Numbered from the stretch's first letter, positions 1 through 10,060 are shown. The stretch is 64,000 nt of DNA from an uncultured Barnesiella sp. (GCA_944321085.1 CALUJY010000004.1:62001-126000); one strand, 5' to 3'. The notes: generated by a model not told the origin, from the sequence alone. Translations and numbers: made by a program.

Positions 1-426
1 GATGAAATTCAAGACGAGATAATCGACGAATTTTCGGCATTCGACGATTGGATGGACAAATACCAGATACTCATAGATATGGGCAATTCGCTGCCGCCCT
101 TCGATGAAAAATACCGTGTAGACCAGAACCTCATCGAGGGTTGCCAAAGTCGTGTATGGCTGCATGCCGAGTATCGCGACGGGCTTCTTTTCTTCACGGC
201 CGATAGCGATGCCATTATCGTAAAGGGCATTATTTCGTTGTTGATGAAAGTCCTTTCGGGTCGTACGCCCGACGAAATTCTTGCCTCAGACCTCCATTTT
301 ATCGATGCCATCGGGCTGAAAGAGCATTTGTCGCCTACGCGTTCCAACGGTTTGCTCTCTATGGTAAAACAGATGCGCCTCTATGCTCTTGCTTTTAAGA
401 CCAAAGGCGACGAAAACAGTTTGTAA
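1..426 (+). CDS. sufE: SufE family Fe-S cluster assembly protein (5' truncated)
   Basis: Cysteine-desulfurase partner that accepts sulfur from SufS and passes it to the cluster scaffold in the cytoplasm. The reading frame is open from base 1, so the true start lies left of the window; the first visible ATG (52) is internal, because the codons before it (DEIQDEIIDEF...) read like the normal SufE N-terminal helix. The active-site cysteine lies in the hallmark EGCQSRVW segment, and the C-terminal HLSPTRSNG segment is also typical. About 141 residues are visible, near the usual family length, so only a few are missing. It ends 2 bases before the next gene, which suggests co-transcription. Confidence 0.9.
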   Translation, partial: DEIQDEIIDEFSAFDDWMDKYQILIDMGNSLPPFDEKYRVDQNLIEGCQSRVWLHAEYRDGLLFFTADSDAIIVKGIISLLMKVLSGRTPDEILASDLHFIDAIGLKEHLSPTRSNGLLSMVKQMRLYALAFKTKGDENSL

Positions 427-428
427 CA

Positions 429-1004
429 ATGAAAAAGATAGCACTTTTCTGCTCTTCATCCGAGAGCATCGACCCCCTCTACGTTCACGAAGCTGCCATC
501 ATAGGCGACTGGATAGGTAGCAACTCCTGTACGCTGGTATATGGCGGCTCGGCGCGCGGGTTGATGGAGGTTGCCGCCTCGCACGTACATCAGTCGGGCG
601 GTAAGGTGATGGGAGTTATTCCCCAACGTTTTGCCGACAAGCACATGGCCAGTTCGCATATCGACGAGTTGGTGGTGACGGCCGATATGCAAGACCGTAA
701 ACGTAGCATGTTGCAAGCCTGCGATGCCGTAGTAGTGTTGCCCGGAGGAGCCGGCACGATGGATGAGTTTTTCGATGCTTATGTCTGCCGTAAGTTAGGC
801 TATACGCAGGCTCCCATCGTTATTTGCAATACCGGCGGTTTCTACGACCCGTTGCTTGCGCAGCTGGAACGTTGTTATGCCGAGCATTTCGCTTCGCCGC
901 TCGAAGCTGGCATGTATCATGTGGCCGAAAATGCCGATATGGTATGCCGCACCCTTTACCGATTGTTTCCCACATTAAAATTACAACAACATGGAGAAAA
1001 GTAA
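429..1004 (+). CDS. LOG family protein (TIGR00730; cytokinin riboside 5'-monophosphate phosphoribohydrolase type)
   Basis: 191 residues with the Rossmann-like LOG fold. The signature PGGAGTMDE is at about residues 105-113 and the upstream nucleotide-binding YGGSARGLM is at about 38-46. Family members hydrolyse nucleoside 5'-monophosphates to free base and ribose 5-phosphate; in bacteria the physiological role (nucleotide salvage or other) is generally unclear. It starts 2 bases after the sufE stop and overlaps the next gene by 14 bases, so the three genes are probably one transcript. No signal peptide, so cytoplasmic. Confidence 0.85.
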   Translation: MKKIALFCSSSESIDPLYVHEAAIIGDWIGSNSCTLVYGGSARGLMEVAASHVHQSGGKVMGVIPQRFADKHMASSHIDELVVTADMQDRKRSMLQACDAVVVLPGGAGTMDEFFDAYVCRKLGYTQAPIVICNTGGFYDPLLAQLERCYAEHFASPLEAGMYHVAENADMVCRTLYRLFPTLKLQQHGEK

Positions 1005-1551
1005 ATTGTACACACGCGGTGGCGACGCGGGCACTACGTCGCTGGTAGGCGGCCAACGGGTTGCGAAAGAGGATGTCCGCCTCGAAGCCTATGGCACAGT
1101 CGATGAGTTGAATGCTGCCGTGGGGCTGTTGGTGGCTCTGTTACAGGCCGACGATGCCGATGCCCGTTTGTTGCGTCACATACAGAATTGTCTGTTTGTC
1201 GTAGGTGCGTCGCTGGCTACCGATATAGACACTACACCCCTTCACGAGGCAAGTCGTTTGGCCGATGGGGAGGTTACCATCATAGAGCGTCGCATCGACG
1301 AAATAGACAGTCTCTTGCCGCCGCTCAATCGCTTTGTGTTGCCCGGCGGTTGCGAAGGGGCAGCGCGTGCTCATCTTTGCCGCACGATATGTCGCCGTGC
1401 CGAGCGTCGCATTTGCGCCCTTTCGGTCGAGCATGCCGTTGCCGATAATGTGATGAAATACGTTAATCGTCTCTCTGATTACTTCTTCGTTCTCGCTCGT
1501 TATCTGAACTTTACGGCACACCAACCCGAGTCTTTTTGGGGCGATGAATAA
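991..1551 (+). CDS. Cob(I)yrinic acid a,c-diamide adenosyltransferase, PduO type
   Basis: 186 residues. The N-terminal YTRGGDAGTTSLVGGQ segment and the EAYGTVDELNAAVG segment are the ATP and corrinoid binding signatures of PduO/MMAB-type ATP:cob(I)alamin adenosyltransferases, and a late RRAERRI helix carries the conserved arginine/glutamate pattern. The enzyme makes adenosylcobalamin from ATP and reduced corrinoid. The start overlaps the end of the LOG gene by 14 bases (translational coupling). After the stop an inverted repeat (1557-1607) precedes the next gene. Confidence 0.88.
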   Translation: MEKSKLYTRGGDAGTTSLVGGQRVAKEDVRLEAYGTVDELNAAVGLLVALLQADDADARLLRHIQNCLFVVGASLATDIDTTPLHEASRLADGEVTIIERRIDEIDSLLPPLNRFVLPGGCEGAARAHLCRTICRRAERRICALSVEHAVADNVMKYVNRLSDYFFVLARYLNFTAHQPESFWGDE

Positions 1552-1556
1552 AAATT

Positions 1557-1607
1557 TTTCACAAAGGTTGTAACAAAAAGGTTATTTGCTACGTCTTCTT
1601 TGTGAAA
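1557..1607. repeat. Separated perfect inverted repeat
   Basis: TTTCACAAAG at 1557-1566 is repeated as its exact reverse complement CTTTGTGAAA at 1598-1607, with a 31-base spacer, between the adenosyltransferase stop and the DUF2807 gene. There is no U tract after it, so it is not an obvious intrinsic terminator. It could be a regulator binding site or an RNA stem in the leader of the downstream gene. Confidence 0.4.
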
Positions 1608-1626
1608 CCATTAAAAAACAGAAAAT

Positions 1627-2415
1627 ATGAGAAACTCAAAAGTATTCTTCATCGTATTGGCCGTTGTTGCTCTCCTTCCCGTGATGGCTTGTGGAAGAGT
1701 CCGTGTAGAAAGTAGCGAACGTTTTGTTACAAAACCTGTCACGCAGAAGTTAGGCACTTTCGATAAAATATCGGTTGTGGGCTCGGTAGATGTAGAGTTT
1801 ACCGTAGGCGACACCCGCAGTATGGAAATTTATGGCGCCGACAACGCGATACAATATGTCGATTTGTCGGTTCGCAATAATACGCTCTACGTAGATTTGA
1901 GCAACGATGTGAGTTTTTACGGCAAAACCCGTCTTACGGTTTTGGTTACCGCTCCGACTCTTACCGAAGTATCGGTTTCGGGTAGTGGCGATGTCGAGGT
2001 ATTGGGACGTTGCAACACGCTCACCGACGTTTCTGTCACCGGTAGCGGTGATGTAGAAGTGCGCAATCTCAATGTAGGTTCTTTCAAGGCTTCGGTTGCC
2101 GGCAGCGGTGATGTAGAGCTGCACAATCTTACGGCTAAGAATGTAGATTTGCGAGTTTCGGGCAGCGGCGATATAGAGGTGCGTGGTACTGCCGACAGAG
2201 CGACATATTCGGTGAATGGCAGTGGCGACATCGACGCCGAGCATTTTGTTGTGCGAGAGCTTGCAGCCTCAGTTTCGGGCAGCGGCGATATAGAGTGCTA
2301 TGCCGAAGACCTTCTCGATGCCTCAGTCTCGGGTAGCGGTGAAATCTCTTACCGTGGCAACCCTGCCAAAATCAATCGTTCGGGACGCGAGTCGTCGATA
2401 CGCCGCGATTATTGA
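1627..2415 (+). CDS. DUF2807 (GIN domain) lipoprotein
   Basis: 262 residues. The N-terminus is a lipoprotein signal peptide with lipobox VMAC (Cys at about 22). The body is a repetitive right-handed beta structure: the SGSGDVEV-type motif recurs about every 20 residues (SGSGDVEVLG, TGSGDVEVRN, AGSGDVELHN, SGSGDIEVRG, NGSGDIDAEH, SGSGDIECYA, SGSGEISYRG). This is the usual pattern of DUF2807 'auto-transporter adhesin head' proteins common in Bacteroidota. Likely anchored in an outer or periplasmic membrane; the function of the family is not established. A hairpin terminator follows at 2557. Confidence 0.85.
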   Translation: MRNSKVFFIVLAVVALLPVMACGRVRVESSERFVTKPVTQKLGTFDKISVVGSVDVEFTVGDTRSMEIYGADNAIQYVDLSVRNNTLYVDLSNDVSFYGKTRLTVLVTAPTLTEVSVSGSGDVEVLGRCNTLTDVSVTGSGDVEVRNLNVGSFKASVAGSGDVELHNLTAKNVDLRVSGSGDIEVRGTADRATYSVNGSGDIDAEHFVVRELAASVSGSGDIECYAEDLLDASVSGSGEISYRGNPAKINRSGRESSIRRDY

Positions 2416-2556
2416 TGCCTTCGGTTATTTGCTCTTCTCTTCTGGCGGTAGTATGACTACTGCGGTGAGAATGACGATATGGAAAATGGGGATGCGTTAA
2501 AATCGACATCATGAAGATGTATTTATAATCTGAGACCTGACTATCCTCATTAACAA

Positions 2557-2604
2557 GAACCCTATCATTACCCCGAAAGGGAACATGATAGGGTTCTTTA
2601 TATT
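2557..2604 (+). terminator. Intrinsic terminator, probably bidirectional
   Basis: Perfect 12-bp stem GAACCCTATCAT (2557-2568) / ATGATAGGGTTC (2585-2596) followed by TTTATATTTG. It lies between the convergent DUF2807 gene (+) and trpS (-), so it can end both transcripts; on the minus strand the stem is followed by TTGTTAA. Nothing else was recognised in 2416-2698. Confidence 0.85.
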
Positions 2605-2698
2605 TGCTTATTTCAATCTGTAACTTTTGAATGCAGGTTCGGGTTTTGCCTCTCCGTTATAGGATTTTGCAAAGCCTTGTTACGGTTTGGGGGAGGGG

Positions 2699-3793
2699 TT
2701 ATTCCCGGCCTTTGGCGTAATTCTTAGCCTGCTCGGCAATCAGTTCGCTGTCGGAGAAATAGTCTATGCGCATGGCATGGCGTACGCGACCGAGTGTTTC
2801 GGCAGCCTTTTCGCGTGCAGCCTCGCTGCCCTTTTTCAGTATTTCGTACACGGCGGGAATATCTTGTTCAAACTCTTTGCGTCGTGCCCGTATGGGAGCT
2901 AACTCTTCTTGCAAGATGGCTTCGAGGAACTTTTTCACCTTCACGTCACCCAGTCCGCCCCGGCGGTAGTGAGCCTTCAACTCGTCGAGGTTCGGATATT
3001 CGGGCAGATAGGCGGCAAAGTGTTCGGGTCGGCAGAAGGCGTCGAGGTAGGCAAATACCGTGTTCCCCTCTATCTTGCCCGGGTCGGATACCCGCAAGTG
3101 GTCGGGGTCGGTGTACATCGATTTCACCCGTTTGCTTACCTCGTTTTCCGTGTCTGAGAGGTAGATGCAGTTACCCAGCGACTTGCTCATCTTTGCCATT
3201 CCGTCGGTTCCCGGCAGACGGCAGCACGCCGAGTTGGTGGGAAGCAGTATGTCGGGCTCTACGAGAGTTTCGCCGTAGATGTAGTTGAAGCGGCGTACTA
3301 TCTCGCGTGTCTGTTCTATCATGGGCTCTTGGTCTTCGCCGGCAGGTACGGTAGTAGCATCGAAGGCCGTAATATCGGCAGCTTGGCTTATCGGGTAGGT
3401 GAAGAAGCCCACCGGGATGTTGGCCTCGAAGTTGCGCATCTTTATCTCGGTCTTCACCGTAGGGTTGCGTTGCAGGCGCGATACGGTGACGAGGTTCATG
3501 TAATAGAACGACAGCTCGCACAGCTCGGCTATTTGCGACTGTATGAAGAGCGTGCTTTTGGCCGGGTCTATGCCGCACGACAGGTAGTCGAGAGCGACTT
3601 CTATGATATTTTGCCGTACCTTCTCGGGGTTATCGGCGTTGTCGGTCAGTGCTTGCGCATCGGCTATCATGATGTATATTTTATCATAGTCGCCGGTTTC
3701 TTGCAGTTCTACGCGACGTTTGAGCGAGCCCACGTAGTGACCTAAGTGCAAGCGTCCCGTGGGGCGGTCTCCTGTAAGGATTATTTTTTTCAT
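2699..3793 (-). CDS. trpS: Tryptophanyl-tRNA synthetase
   Basis: 364-residue class I aminoacyl-tRNA synthetase that charges tRNA-Trp. The HIGH-type motif is PTGRLHLGH (about residues 11-19), the KMSKS loop is at 201-205, and the AGEDQEP segment of TrpS is present. The length is typical of bacterial TrpS. The ATG at 3793 is directly preceded by CGAT, a start context seen at several other genes here. No promoter was seen in the 66 bases after the S41 protease gene, so it probably belongs to the parE-coaD-protease transcript. Confidence 0.95.
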   Translation of the reverse strand: MKKIILTGDRPTGRLHLGHYVGSLKRRVELQETGDYDKIYIMIADAQALTDNADNPEKVRQNIIEVALDYLSCGIDPAKSTLFIQSQIAELCELSFYYMNLVTVSRLQRNPTVKTEIKMRNFEANIPVGFFTYPISQAADITAFDATTVPAGEDQEPMIEQTREIVRRFNYIYGETLVEPDILLPTNSACCRLPGTDGMAKMSKSLGNCIYLSDTENEVSKRVKSMYTDPDHLRVSDPGKIEGNTVFAYLDAFCRPEHFAAYLPEYPNLDELKAHYRRGGLGDVKVKKFLEAILQEELAPIRARRKEFEQDIPAVYEILKKGSEAAREKAAETLGRVRHAMRIDYFSDSELIAEQAKNYAKGRE

Positions 3794-3859
3794 ATCGGGT
3801 AATTTTTTTGTTTCTCTGTTTTGTATGCTATTCCTGTATTGTGTTTCGGCACTCTTTTG

Positions 3860-5503
3860 TTACATTTCGCCGGGAGTAGTTCTGTTCATGTGGGGAGTGC
3901 TGCCATCGTCGGGCTTTCGGCCTAAGAGTTTGTCGTACTCCTCGTTGTTGTTTATGATTTCCAACGCTTTTATGAAAGTGGGATCGCTGGGGTTCATCAC
4001 CATGAAGTAAGCCCCTGTGTCGAACAGGTCGCGGGCGATGAGGGCTTTCAGTTGTTGAGCTATCAGTTTTTGTGACCGTGCGGCCTGCTCCTCGTTGTAT
4101 TTCACGCTGTCGGCATCGCCCAGCTTTTTCAGCTCTTGCAGCATCTTGTCGTCGACTTCAAATTGGCGGTCGAAGTCGTAGACCTTTTTGTATTGGTTGG
4201 CAAGACGTTTGCGGTTACGGTCTATGTAGTTGATGGCATATTGGTTGAGCGTCCCTTTCGCTACTATATCGCGGTGATAGTCGGTGATGCGGGTAGTATC
4301 TAAGGGTACGAACACGTCGGGCATGATGCCACCGCCGCCATATATGGTGCGGTGGTTTACGAGGGTGCTGTATTGCAGCGAGTCGGCAAAGTGTATGCTG
4401 TCGGCGTGCATCAGTTCGCCGTTGAGGTAGCGTGTGTATAAGTCTCGGGCATACTCTTCGTTGCCTTTGTCGTAAGGTTTCTGTATGCAACGGCCGGCCG
4501 GAGTGTGGTAACGGGCTACGGTGAGGCGTATCATGGATCCGTCGGAGAAGGGGATGGGACGTTGTACCAACCCTTTGCCGAAAGTGCGTCTTCCTACGAC
4601 GACGGCTCTGTCCCAATCTTGCAAGGCACCGGTCAGAATTTCGCTTGACGAAGCACTGCTTTCGTCTACCAATACTACGACTTTTCCGTGGTTGAAAGTC
4701 CCGGTTCCTTCGGCCATCGCTTCGCTGCGGGGAGCCTTGTCGCCTTCGGTATAAACAATGAGTTGCCCGTCGTTGAGAAACTCGTTAGCCATCTCTACCG
4801 CACTCATTAGATAGCCGCCCCCGTTGCCTTGCAGGTCGAGTATGAGTTGTGTCATACCCTCCTCGCGCAGCTTGTCTACCGCCTCTACAAACTCGTCGTG
4901 TGTCGTAGCGGCAAAGCGGCTTACTCGTATATAACCTGTTTTGTCGTCAACCATATATGCGGCATCTATGCTGTATATGGGTATTTGGGCGCGCGTGATA
5001 CGAAAAGCGATGGGCTCTTTGGTACCTTTACGCAGTACTCCCACATCGACTTTGGTACCCTCCGGACCGCGCAATCGCTTCATGATGTCGGTATTTTTCA
5101 TCTTCACGCCGGCCACGGCAGTGTCGTTTACCGTTACGATGCGGTCGCCGGCTCTCATGCCTACGCGTTCGGCAGGACCACCGGCGATGACTTGTATCAC
5201 GTAGAGAGTGTCTTTGTTCATGTTAAACTGTATGCCTATGCCGCTGAAATTGCCCTCTAACGGTTCATTCAGTTCGCGGGTCTCTTCGGCGGTGGAATAC
5301 GACGAGTGGGGGTCGAGCTGTTCGAGCATCCCTTTGATGGCATCCTCGGCCAGCTTGTTCTCGTCGACCGAGTCGACATATAGTTGTGTCACGGCAAACA
5401 ACGCCGTGTTCAGTTTGCGCATGGCACTTGTGGCTTGTGCTGTTACCATGTTGCAGACTGCGCCTGCAATGAGGCAGGCGGCAAGTATGGTGATTTGTTT
5501 CAT
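3860..5503 (-). CDS. S41 family C-terminal processing peptidase (PDZ protease)
   Basis: 547 residues. Order: N-terminal signal peptide or anchor (about 1-22), helical cap, PDZ domain (about 85-170, including GIGIQF and the AERVGMRAGD carboxylate-binding segment), then the S41 catalytic domain. The Ser/Lys dyad is Ser285 in the SSASSSEI segment and Lys310 in TFGKGLVQ. Family members trim C-termini of envelope proteins in the periplasm. The extended C-terminal part (after about 400) is a Bacteroidota feature. The start overlaps the coaD stop by 4 bases (ATGA), so translation is coupled. Confidence 0.9.
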   Translation of the reverse strand: MKQITILAACLIAGAVCNMVTAQATSAMRKLNTALFAVTQLYVDSVDENKLAEDAIKGMLEQLDPHSSYSTAEETRELNEPLEGNFSGIGIQFNMNKDTLYVIQVIAGGPAERVGMRAGDRIVTVNDTAVAGVKMKNTDIMKRLRGPEGTKVDVGVLRKGTKEPIAFRITRAQIPIYSIDAAYMVDDKTGYIRVSRFAATTHDEFVEAVDKLREEGMTQLILDLQGNGGGYLMSAVEMANEFLNDGQLIVYTEGDKAPRSEAMAEGTGTFNHGKVVVLVDESSASSSEILTGALQDWDRAVVVGRRTFGKGLVQRPIPFSDGSMIRLTVARYHTPAGRCIQKPYDKGNEEYARDLYTRYLNGELMHADSIHFADSLQYSTLVNHRTIYGGGGIMPDVFVPLDTTRITDYHRDIVAKGTLNQYAINYIDRNRKRLANQYKKVYDFDRQFEVDDKMLQELKKLGDADSVKYNEEQAARSQKLIAQQLKALIARDLFDTGAYFMVMNPSDPTFIKALEIINNNEEYDKLLGRKPDDGSTPHMNRTTPGEM

Positions 5504-6003
5504 TTCTGGGGAATATTAAGAGTTTTTCTCTCGGGCAATATCATCCCGTCGGGGAGAAATTCGTTTACTTCATGTCCGAAACATATCAGTTCGCGCACTG
5601 TCGACGAGCTGATGTGTGCATATATCGGTTCGGTGAAAAGTACGATGGTTTCCAGTCCCGATATGACGCGGTTCACGTCCGACATAGACTTTTCGTACTC
5701 GAAGTCTATCACCGAGCGAGCCCCTCGCAGCATGAATTGCGCTCCGTGGCGGCGGGCTATATCTACCGTCAGCCCGTCATACGATATGATGCTCACCCGG
5801 GGTTCGTCGGCATATATCTGTTGCAGCATCGCTATGCGTTGCGCTTCGGTAAACATAGGTTGCTTCTTGGTATTCGTGCCTATGGCTATCACTATCTCGT
5901 CAAAAATACACAGCCCGCGCTGCACTATCGAGTAGTGCCCTTTGGTAAAGGGGTCGAAAGTTCCCGGGAAGAGAGCCGTCTTTTTAGAGTAAGTTGGTGT
6001 CAT
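5500..6003 (-). CDS. coaD: Pantetheine-phosphate adenylyltransferase
   Basis: Fourth enzyme of coenzyme A synthesis: ATP plus 4'-phosphopantetheine gives dephospho-CoA and PPi. 167 residues, the usual length. The nucleotidyltransferase motif [11 protein letters not shown] (about 13-23) and the ISSSTVRE motif (about 131-138) are intact. It overlaps the end of parE by 20 bases and the protease start by 4 bases, so it sits mid-operon. Confidence 0.95.
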   Translation of the reverse strand: MTPTYSKKTALFPGTFDPFTKGHYSIVQRGLCIFDEIVIAIGTNTKKQPMFTEAQRIAMLQQIYADEPRVSIISYDGLTVDIARRHGAQFMLRGARSVIDFEYEKSMSDVNRVISGLETIVLFTEPIYAHISSSTVRELICFGHEVNEFLPDGMILPERKTLNIPQK

Positions 6004-7954
6004 CTTCTATTACAAGATTGTCTATGATGAAATTCTGCCTCTCCATGGTGTTGTTGCCCATATAGAACTCCAACAGCTCATTGACGAGGTCTTCTTTGCG
6101 CAGCATGACGCGGTCTAAACGTATGTCAGGTCCAATGAAGAGCTTAAACTCCTCTTTCGATATTTCACCCAATCCTTTGAATCGCGTTATCTCGGCATTG
6201 TTGCCCAGCTTGTCTATCGCCTTGATACGTTCCTCGTCGGTGTAGCAATAATACACCTCCTGTCCCGGTTGTTGTCCGGTCGATATGGGCTCGACATCTT
6301 TTTTGCTATGCCGTCCGCGGGGCGTCTTGGCTGGCGTGAAGTGCTTGTTGCGTACCCTGAACAGGGGCGTTTGCAATACATATACGTGCCCCTTCTTCAC
6401 GAGGTCGGGGAAGAATTGCAGCAGGAAGGTCAGCAGCAGCAGGCGTATGTGCATACCGTCCACATCGGCATCGGTGGCAATGATTACTTTGTTATATCGC
6501 AGCCCTTCTATGCCGTCTTCTACGTTGAGGGCAGCCTGCAACAGGTTGAATTCCTCGTTTTCATACACTACCTTTTGTGTCAGTCCGTAGCTGTTGAGCG
6601 GTTTGCCTCGCAGACTGAATACCGCCTGTGTCTCCACGTCGCGTATCTGCGTGATGGTACCCGTTGCCGAGTCGCCCTCGGTGATGAATATGCAACTCTC
6701 CTCCCTGCGGTCGACGGCATTCTTTCGCCGGTCTTCGGGGTCGTTGTAGTGTATGTGGCAGTCGCGCAACTTGCGGTTGTGCAAGCTCACTTTCTTTGAC
6801 CGTTCGCGGGCGAGTTTGGTGATACCTGCCATTGCTTTGCGCTCCTTCTCGCTCTCGGTGATTTTGTGCAGCATGATATCGGCCGTGTCGCCGTTGATAT
6901 GCAGAAAGTTGTCGAGCTCTTTTTTCAGGAAGTCGTTGATGAATTTGCTCACCGTAGGTCCGTCGGGGCCCATGTCGCGCGAGCCGAGTTTGGTCTTGGT
7001 TTGCGACTCGAATACCGGTTCCTCCACCTTGATGCTTACGGCGGCCACTATACCGTTGCGTATGTCGGTGTACTCGAAGTTTTTGCCGTAAAACTCTTTG
7101 ATGGTGCGCCCCAACGCCTCGCGGAATGCCGTCAGATGCGTACCTCCTTGTGTCGTATGCTGTCCGTTGACAAACGAGTAGTACTCTTCGCCATATTGGT
7201 TGCTGTGCGATATGACGACTTCTATATCGTTGCCTTTCAGGTGTATGGGCGGATATAGGGGGGCAGATGTCATATACTCGTTCAGCAGGTCGGCAAGTCC
7301 GTTGCGCGAGTGGTATTTCTGTCCGTTCAGTACGATGGTAAGCCCTGTGTTGAGGAAGACGTAATTTTTCACCAACGAAATGATATACTCTTCGTGGTAC
7401 TCGTAGTCTGTGAATATCTTCTTGTCGGGAGTAAATTGTACCAAAGTGCCGTTAGCCTCTTCGGTAGGCATGTAGTCGCTCTCTTCTATTGCCTCGCCGC
7501 ATTCGTAGCTCACCGAGCGACTCATCCCGTCGCGGTACGACTGTATGAAGAACGACGACGACAAGGCATTCACGGCTTTGATACCTACGCCGTTCAAGCC
7601 CACCGATTTTTTGAAAGCCTTCGAGTCGTATTTGGCGCCTGTGTTCATTTTCGACGACACATCGCGTACCTTGTCGAGCGGAATGCCGCGGCCATAGTCG
7701 CGTACCGATACGTTGCCGTCGGCTACCTCTACGACAATCTGTTTGCCGTAGCCCATCATGTATTCGTCTATGGCATTGTCGAGTACCTCTTTCAGCAGTA
7801 CATATATGCCGTCTTCGTTGTGCGAGCCGTCGCCCAATTTGCCTATATACATACCCGGACGACGACGGATGTGCTCTTTCCAGTCGAGCGTCCGTATCGA
7901 GTCCGAGTCATATTCAAGTCCCTCTATCGGGGTGTTGTCTTCGATATTCTCCAT
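5984..7954 (-). CDS. parE: DNA topoisomerase IV subunit B (type IIA, GyrB/ParE family)
   Basis: 656 residues from the ATG at 7954. GHKL ATPase domain ([30 protein letters not shown]), transducer domain, TOPRIM domain with EGDSATGT and DADVDGMHI, and C-terminal RFKGLGEI. It lacks the insert found in many GyrB proteins, which fits ParE, the chromosome-decatenating enzyme. A GTG 33 bases upstream (7987) extends the frame, but the ATG is preferred because the family N-terminus is matched without the extra residues. First gene of an apparent operon parE-coaD-S41-trpS. The parC partner is not in the window. Confidence 0.92.
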   Translation of the reverse strand: MENIEDNTPIEGLEYDSDSIRTLDWKEHIRRRPGMYIGKLGDGSHNEDGIYVLLKEVLDNAIDEYMMGYGKQIVVEVADGNVSVRDYGRGIPLDKVRDVSSKMNTGAKYDSKAFKKSVGLNGVGIKAVNALSSSFFIQSYRDGMSRSVSYECGEAIEESDYMPTEEANGTLVQFTPDKKIFTDYEYHEEYIISLVKNYVFLNTGLTIVLNGQKYHSRNGLADLLNEYMTSAPLYPPIHLKGNDIEVVISHSNQYGEEYYSFVNGQHTTQGGTHLTAFREALGRTIKEFYGKNFEYTDIRNGIVAAVSIKVEEPVFESQTKTKLGSRDMGPDGPTVSKFINDFLKKELDNFLHINGDTADIMLHKITESEKERKAMAGITKLARERSKKVSLHNRKLRDCHIHYNDPEDRRKNAVDRREESCIFITEGDSATGTITQIRDVETQAVFSLRGKPLNSYGLTQKVVYENEEFNLLQAALNVEDGIEGLRYNKVIIATDADVDGMHIRLLLLTFLLQFFPDLVKKGHVYVLQTPLFRVRNKHFTPAKTPRGRHSKKDVEPISTGQQPGQEVYYCYTDEERIKAIDKLGNNAEITRFKGLGEISKEEFKLFIGPDIRLDRVMLRKEDLVNELLEFYMGNNTMERQNFIIDNLVIEDDTNLL

Positions 7955-8031
7955 AAAAAGTTCCGCGTAATAGCCGTTACCCGCCACCCTGTCCTTTTCT
8001 GTCGAGGAGAATGGCAGGTTTCGTTTCGTTA

Positions 8032-8062
8032 CAAAGATACTCTTTTTTCGAGAATTTTCAAA
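8032..8062 (-). promoter_or_regulatory. Canonical Bacteroidota promoter of the parE operon
   Basis: Read on the minus strand: TTTG (8062-8059), 19-base spacer, TATCTTTG (8039-8032). This matches the TTTG-N19/21-TAnnTTTG consensus exactly and lies about 78 bases upstream of the parE ATG. Confidence 0.75.
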
Positions 8063-8205
8063 TTCCCGGCTCTGACACGGCTATCGTTATACGCTGTTTC
8101 AGCCTTTTTTATCATTTAATAGCGAGTAGCATGTCGCTTTTTTGAATGCCGAACCGAAAAAACGTCATGTCGCGTATGCCTCAGCTTCGGCCGTGATACA
8201 GAAGT

Positions 8206-8721
8206 TTAGTCGTGCTGTGGGTTTTCTATTGCGTCGAGCAATCCTTCGCAAGCATCTTCGAGCAGATTCAATACGTATTCAAATCCGTCAGCTCCTTCGT
8301 AGTAAGGGTCGGGTACGTGGCTGGCTGTGTAGTGGCGGCAGTAATCGGCCATGCGGCATACTTTTTTTTCGTCCTCGGGGGTAGGGGCTATCTCGCACAA
8401 GTCGTAGTAGTTATGGTCGTCCATGGCTACGATGTAGTCGTATTCGCCTACCATGTCGCTTGTCACGCGCTGTGCCCTGTGTTCCAGTAGGTAACCGCGG
8501 CGTGCCGCTGCCGCTCTCATACGGCGGTCGGGCAGGTCGCCGGCGTGCCCTCCATAGGTACCTGCCGAATCTATATGGTAACGGGCTTCCAAACCTCGTT
8601 GCTTTACAAGATGTTGCATGATACCCTCGGCAGCCGGTGAGCGGCATATATTTCCGAGGCATACAAAAAGTATAGAAATTTTTTTCTCTTCTCGGGGCGT
8701 ATGGTATTCGTTTTTTCTCAT
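8206..8721 (-). CDS. Low-molecular-weight protein-tyrosine phosphatase
   Basis: 171 residues. The P-loop CLGNICRS (Cys21 nucleophile, Arg27) sits after the first beta strand, and the general-acid loop is DPYYEG (about 138-143). The family dephosphorylates tyrosine residues of proteins; some members counteract BY-kinases of capsule export, but no such kinase is nearby. Cytoplasmic. It stands alone: 250 bases from parE and divergent to the coiled-coil gene. Confidence 0.92.
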   Translation of the reverse strand: MRKNEYHTPREEKKISILFVCLGNICRSPAAEGIMQHLVKQRGLEARYHIDSAGTYGGHAGDLPDRRMRAAAARRGYLLEHRAQRVTSDMVGEYDYIVAMDDHNYYDLCEIAPTPEDEKKVCRMADYCRHYTASHVPDPYYEGADGFEYVLNLLEDACEGLLDAIENPQHD

Positions 8722-9107
8722 TGTTCTTTTATTATCCCATTATATATACGGTTTTGTACGGCAAATATTATACCCGGTATCCCTTTCCGCCCAGTTGTAT
8801 GCTGTCTGAAATATGACCGCGCCGAGCGCCTATCGATAGACATCATGTCTGCAAAAGGGTATTTTTGTTGGCAACTGTGTGGTGCCGGCAGCGGACGATG
8901 ACCTTTTCGTAACCTCCCTATGGGTATATACATACTTGTTTGCCATAACGATGATAATTGCATAAAAACTATTAAATATCTGCGACAGAACAATGCCGAT
9001 TAGAAAAATATGCCTTAAAAAATGAGCACGATACACTTCTATTTAGGGACAAACGATTAACTTTGCGGCTTGGATATGCTTGACACGATTGATAAAACGT
9101 TAGCTGA
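8722..9107. other. Intergenic region between divergent genes
   Basis: 386 bases between the phosphatase and the coiled-coil gene. The only element recognised is a -7 like TAACTTTG at 9058-9065 facing right. Short open frames here have no family features and unconvincing composition. No RNA gene was seen. Confidence 0.5.
9058..9065 (+). promoter_or_regulatory. Putative -7 promoter element (TAACTTTG)
   Basis: TAACTTTG fits the Bacteroidota TAnnTTTG element and lies 42 bases upstream of the ATG at 9108. No TTTG was found at the expected distance upstream (nearest is TTTA at 9042, too close), so it is only half supported. Confidence 0.45.
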
Positions 9108-10004
9108 ATGAAAAATAATAAATTGCTACTTATCATCATACTCTCGGCGGCTGCCGTATTGCTTATTGGTGCAGGAGTGTGGATTTATGTGCAGAATCGC
9201 CAAATGGCCGATTTCAAGGAACAAGTAGAGATAGACCGTCAGCGCGACGAACTCGAAAAAGAGTATGCCGAGTTGGCCGACCAATATGCTCTGTATGAAG
9301 GGCAAAAAACCATTCTCAAAAACGACTCGCTCATAGAGAAGCTCGAAGCCGAGCAGATAAAGGTGCAACGCCTTTACGAAGAGCTGAAAACGGTGAAGAA
9401 GACCAGTGCGGCACGCATTGCCGAGTTGCGCAAGGAGTTGGATACGCTGCGTGGTATCATGCGTACCTATGTGGCTCAAATCGACTCGCTCAATACGGCC
9501 AATAAAAAACTTCGTGAAGAAAATGAGTCGGTAAGACGCAAATATAACGAAGTATCGCAAGCCGCCGGCGAGTTGCGTCGCGAACGGGAGGAGCTTACCG
9601 AGAAGGTGACGCGTGCCTCGAAACTCGATGCCGTCAATGTGCAGATAACACCTTTGAATAAGCGCGGTAAGAAAGCCAAGAAGATAAAAGACACGCTCAA
9701 ATTGCAGATTACTTTCTCTATCGCCAAAAACGTAACGGCCGAGGTGGGCGAAAAATATATCTATGCCCGCATTACCAAGCCCGATGGCGATGTGCTGGTG
9801 AAAAATGCCGGCGACCTCTTCCCCTTTGAAGGCAGTGAGATACCTTACTCTTGCCGTAAGCTCATAGAGTATACCGGTGAGGAGATAAACGGGGTAACAT
9901 TCTATTGGGATGTCGAAGAGTTTCTCTATCCCGGCGACTACGAAGTGGAAATCTTTGCCGATAACTTCGTCATAGGTCGCGGTTCATTCTCTCTTTCCAA
10001 CTGA
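9108..10004 (+). CDS. Membrane-anchored coiled-coil protein, function unknown
   Basis: 298 residues. One N-terminal membrane helix (about residues 5-27) is followed by a long heptad-rich, charged coiled coil (about 34-190, many E/K/R/L), a short basic stretch NKRGKKAKK (about 182-190), and a beta-rich C-terminal domain of about 100 residues ending at the terminator. The topology suggests a single-pass inner-membrane protein with the coiled coil outside the cytoplasm. I recall similar uncharacterised proteins in Bacteroidota but cannot assign a function. A single gene with its own promoter-like element and terminator. Confidence 0.75.
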   Translation: MKNNKLLLIIILSAAAVLLIGAGVWIYVQNRQMADFKEQVEIDRQRDELEKEYAELADQYALYEGQKTILKNDSLIEKLEAEQIKVQRLYEELKTVKKTSAARIAELRKELDTLRGIMRTYVAQIDSLNTANKKLREENESVRRKYNEVSQAAGELRREREELTEKVTRASKLDAVNVQITPLNKRGKKAKKIKDTLKLQITFSIAKNVTAEVGEKYIYARITKPDGDVLVKNAGDLFPFEGSEIPYSCRKLIEYTGEEINGVTFYWDVEEFLYPGDYEVEIFADNFVIGRGSFSLSN

Positions 10005-10060
10005 TGACGACAACATGGCTCTGCCGGTAGGGCAGGGCGCATGTCGGGCGATATAAGGTA

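Noticed and set aside
8722..9107. Small genes in the phosphatase upstream region (8718-8993 and 8830-9036)
   Set aside because: They overlap each other, have no start context or family features, and cover the promoter region of the coiled-coil gene.
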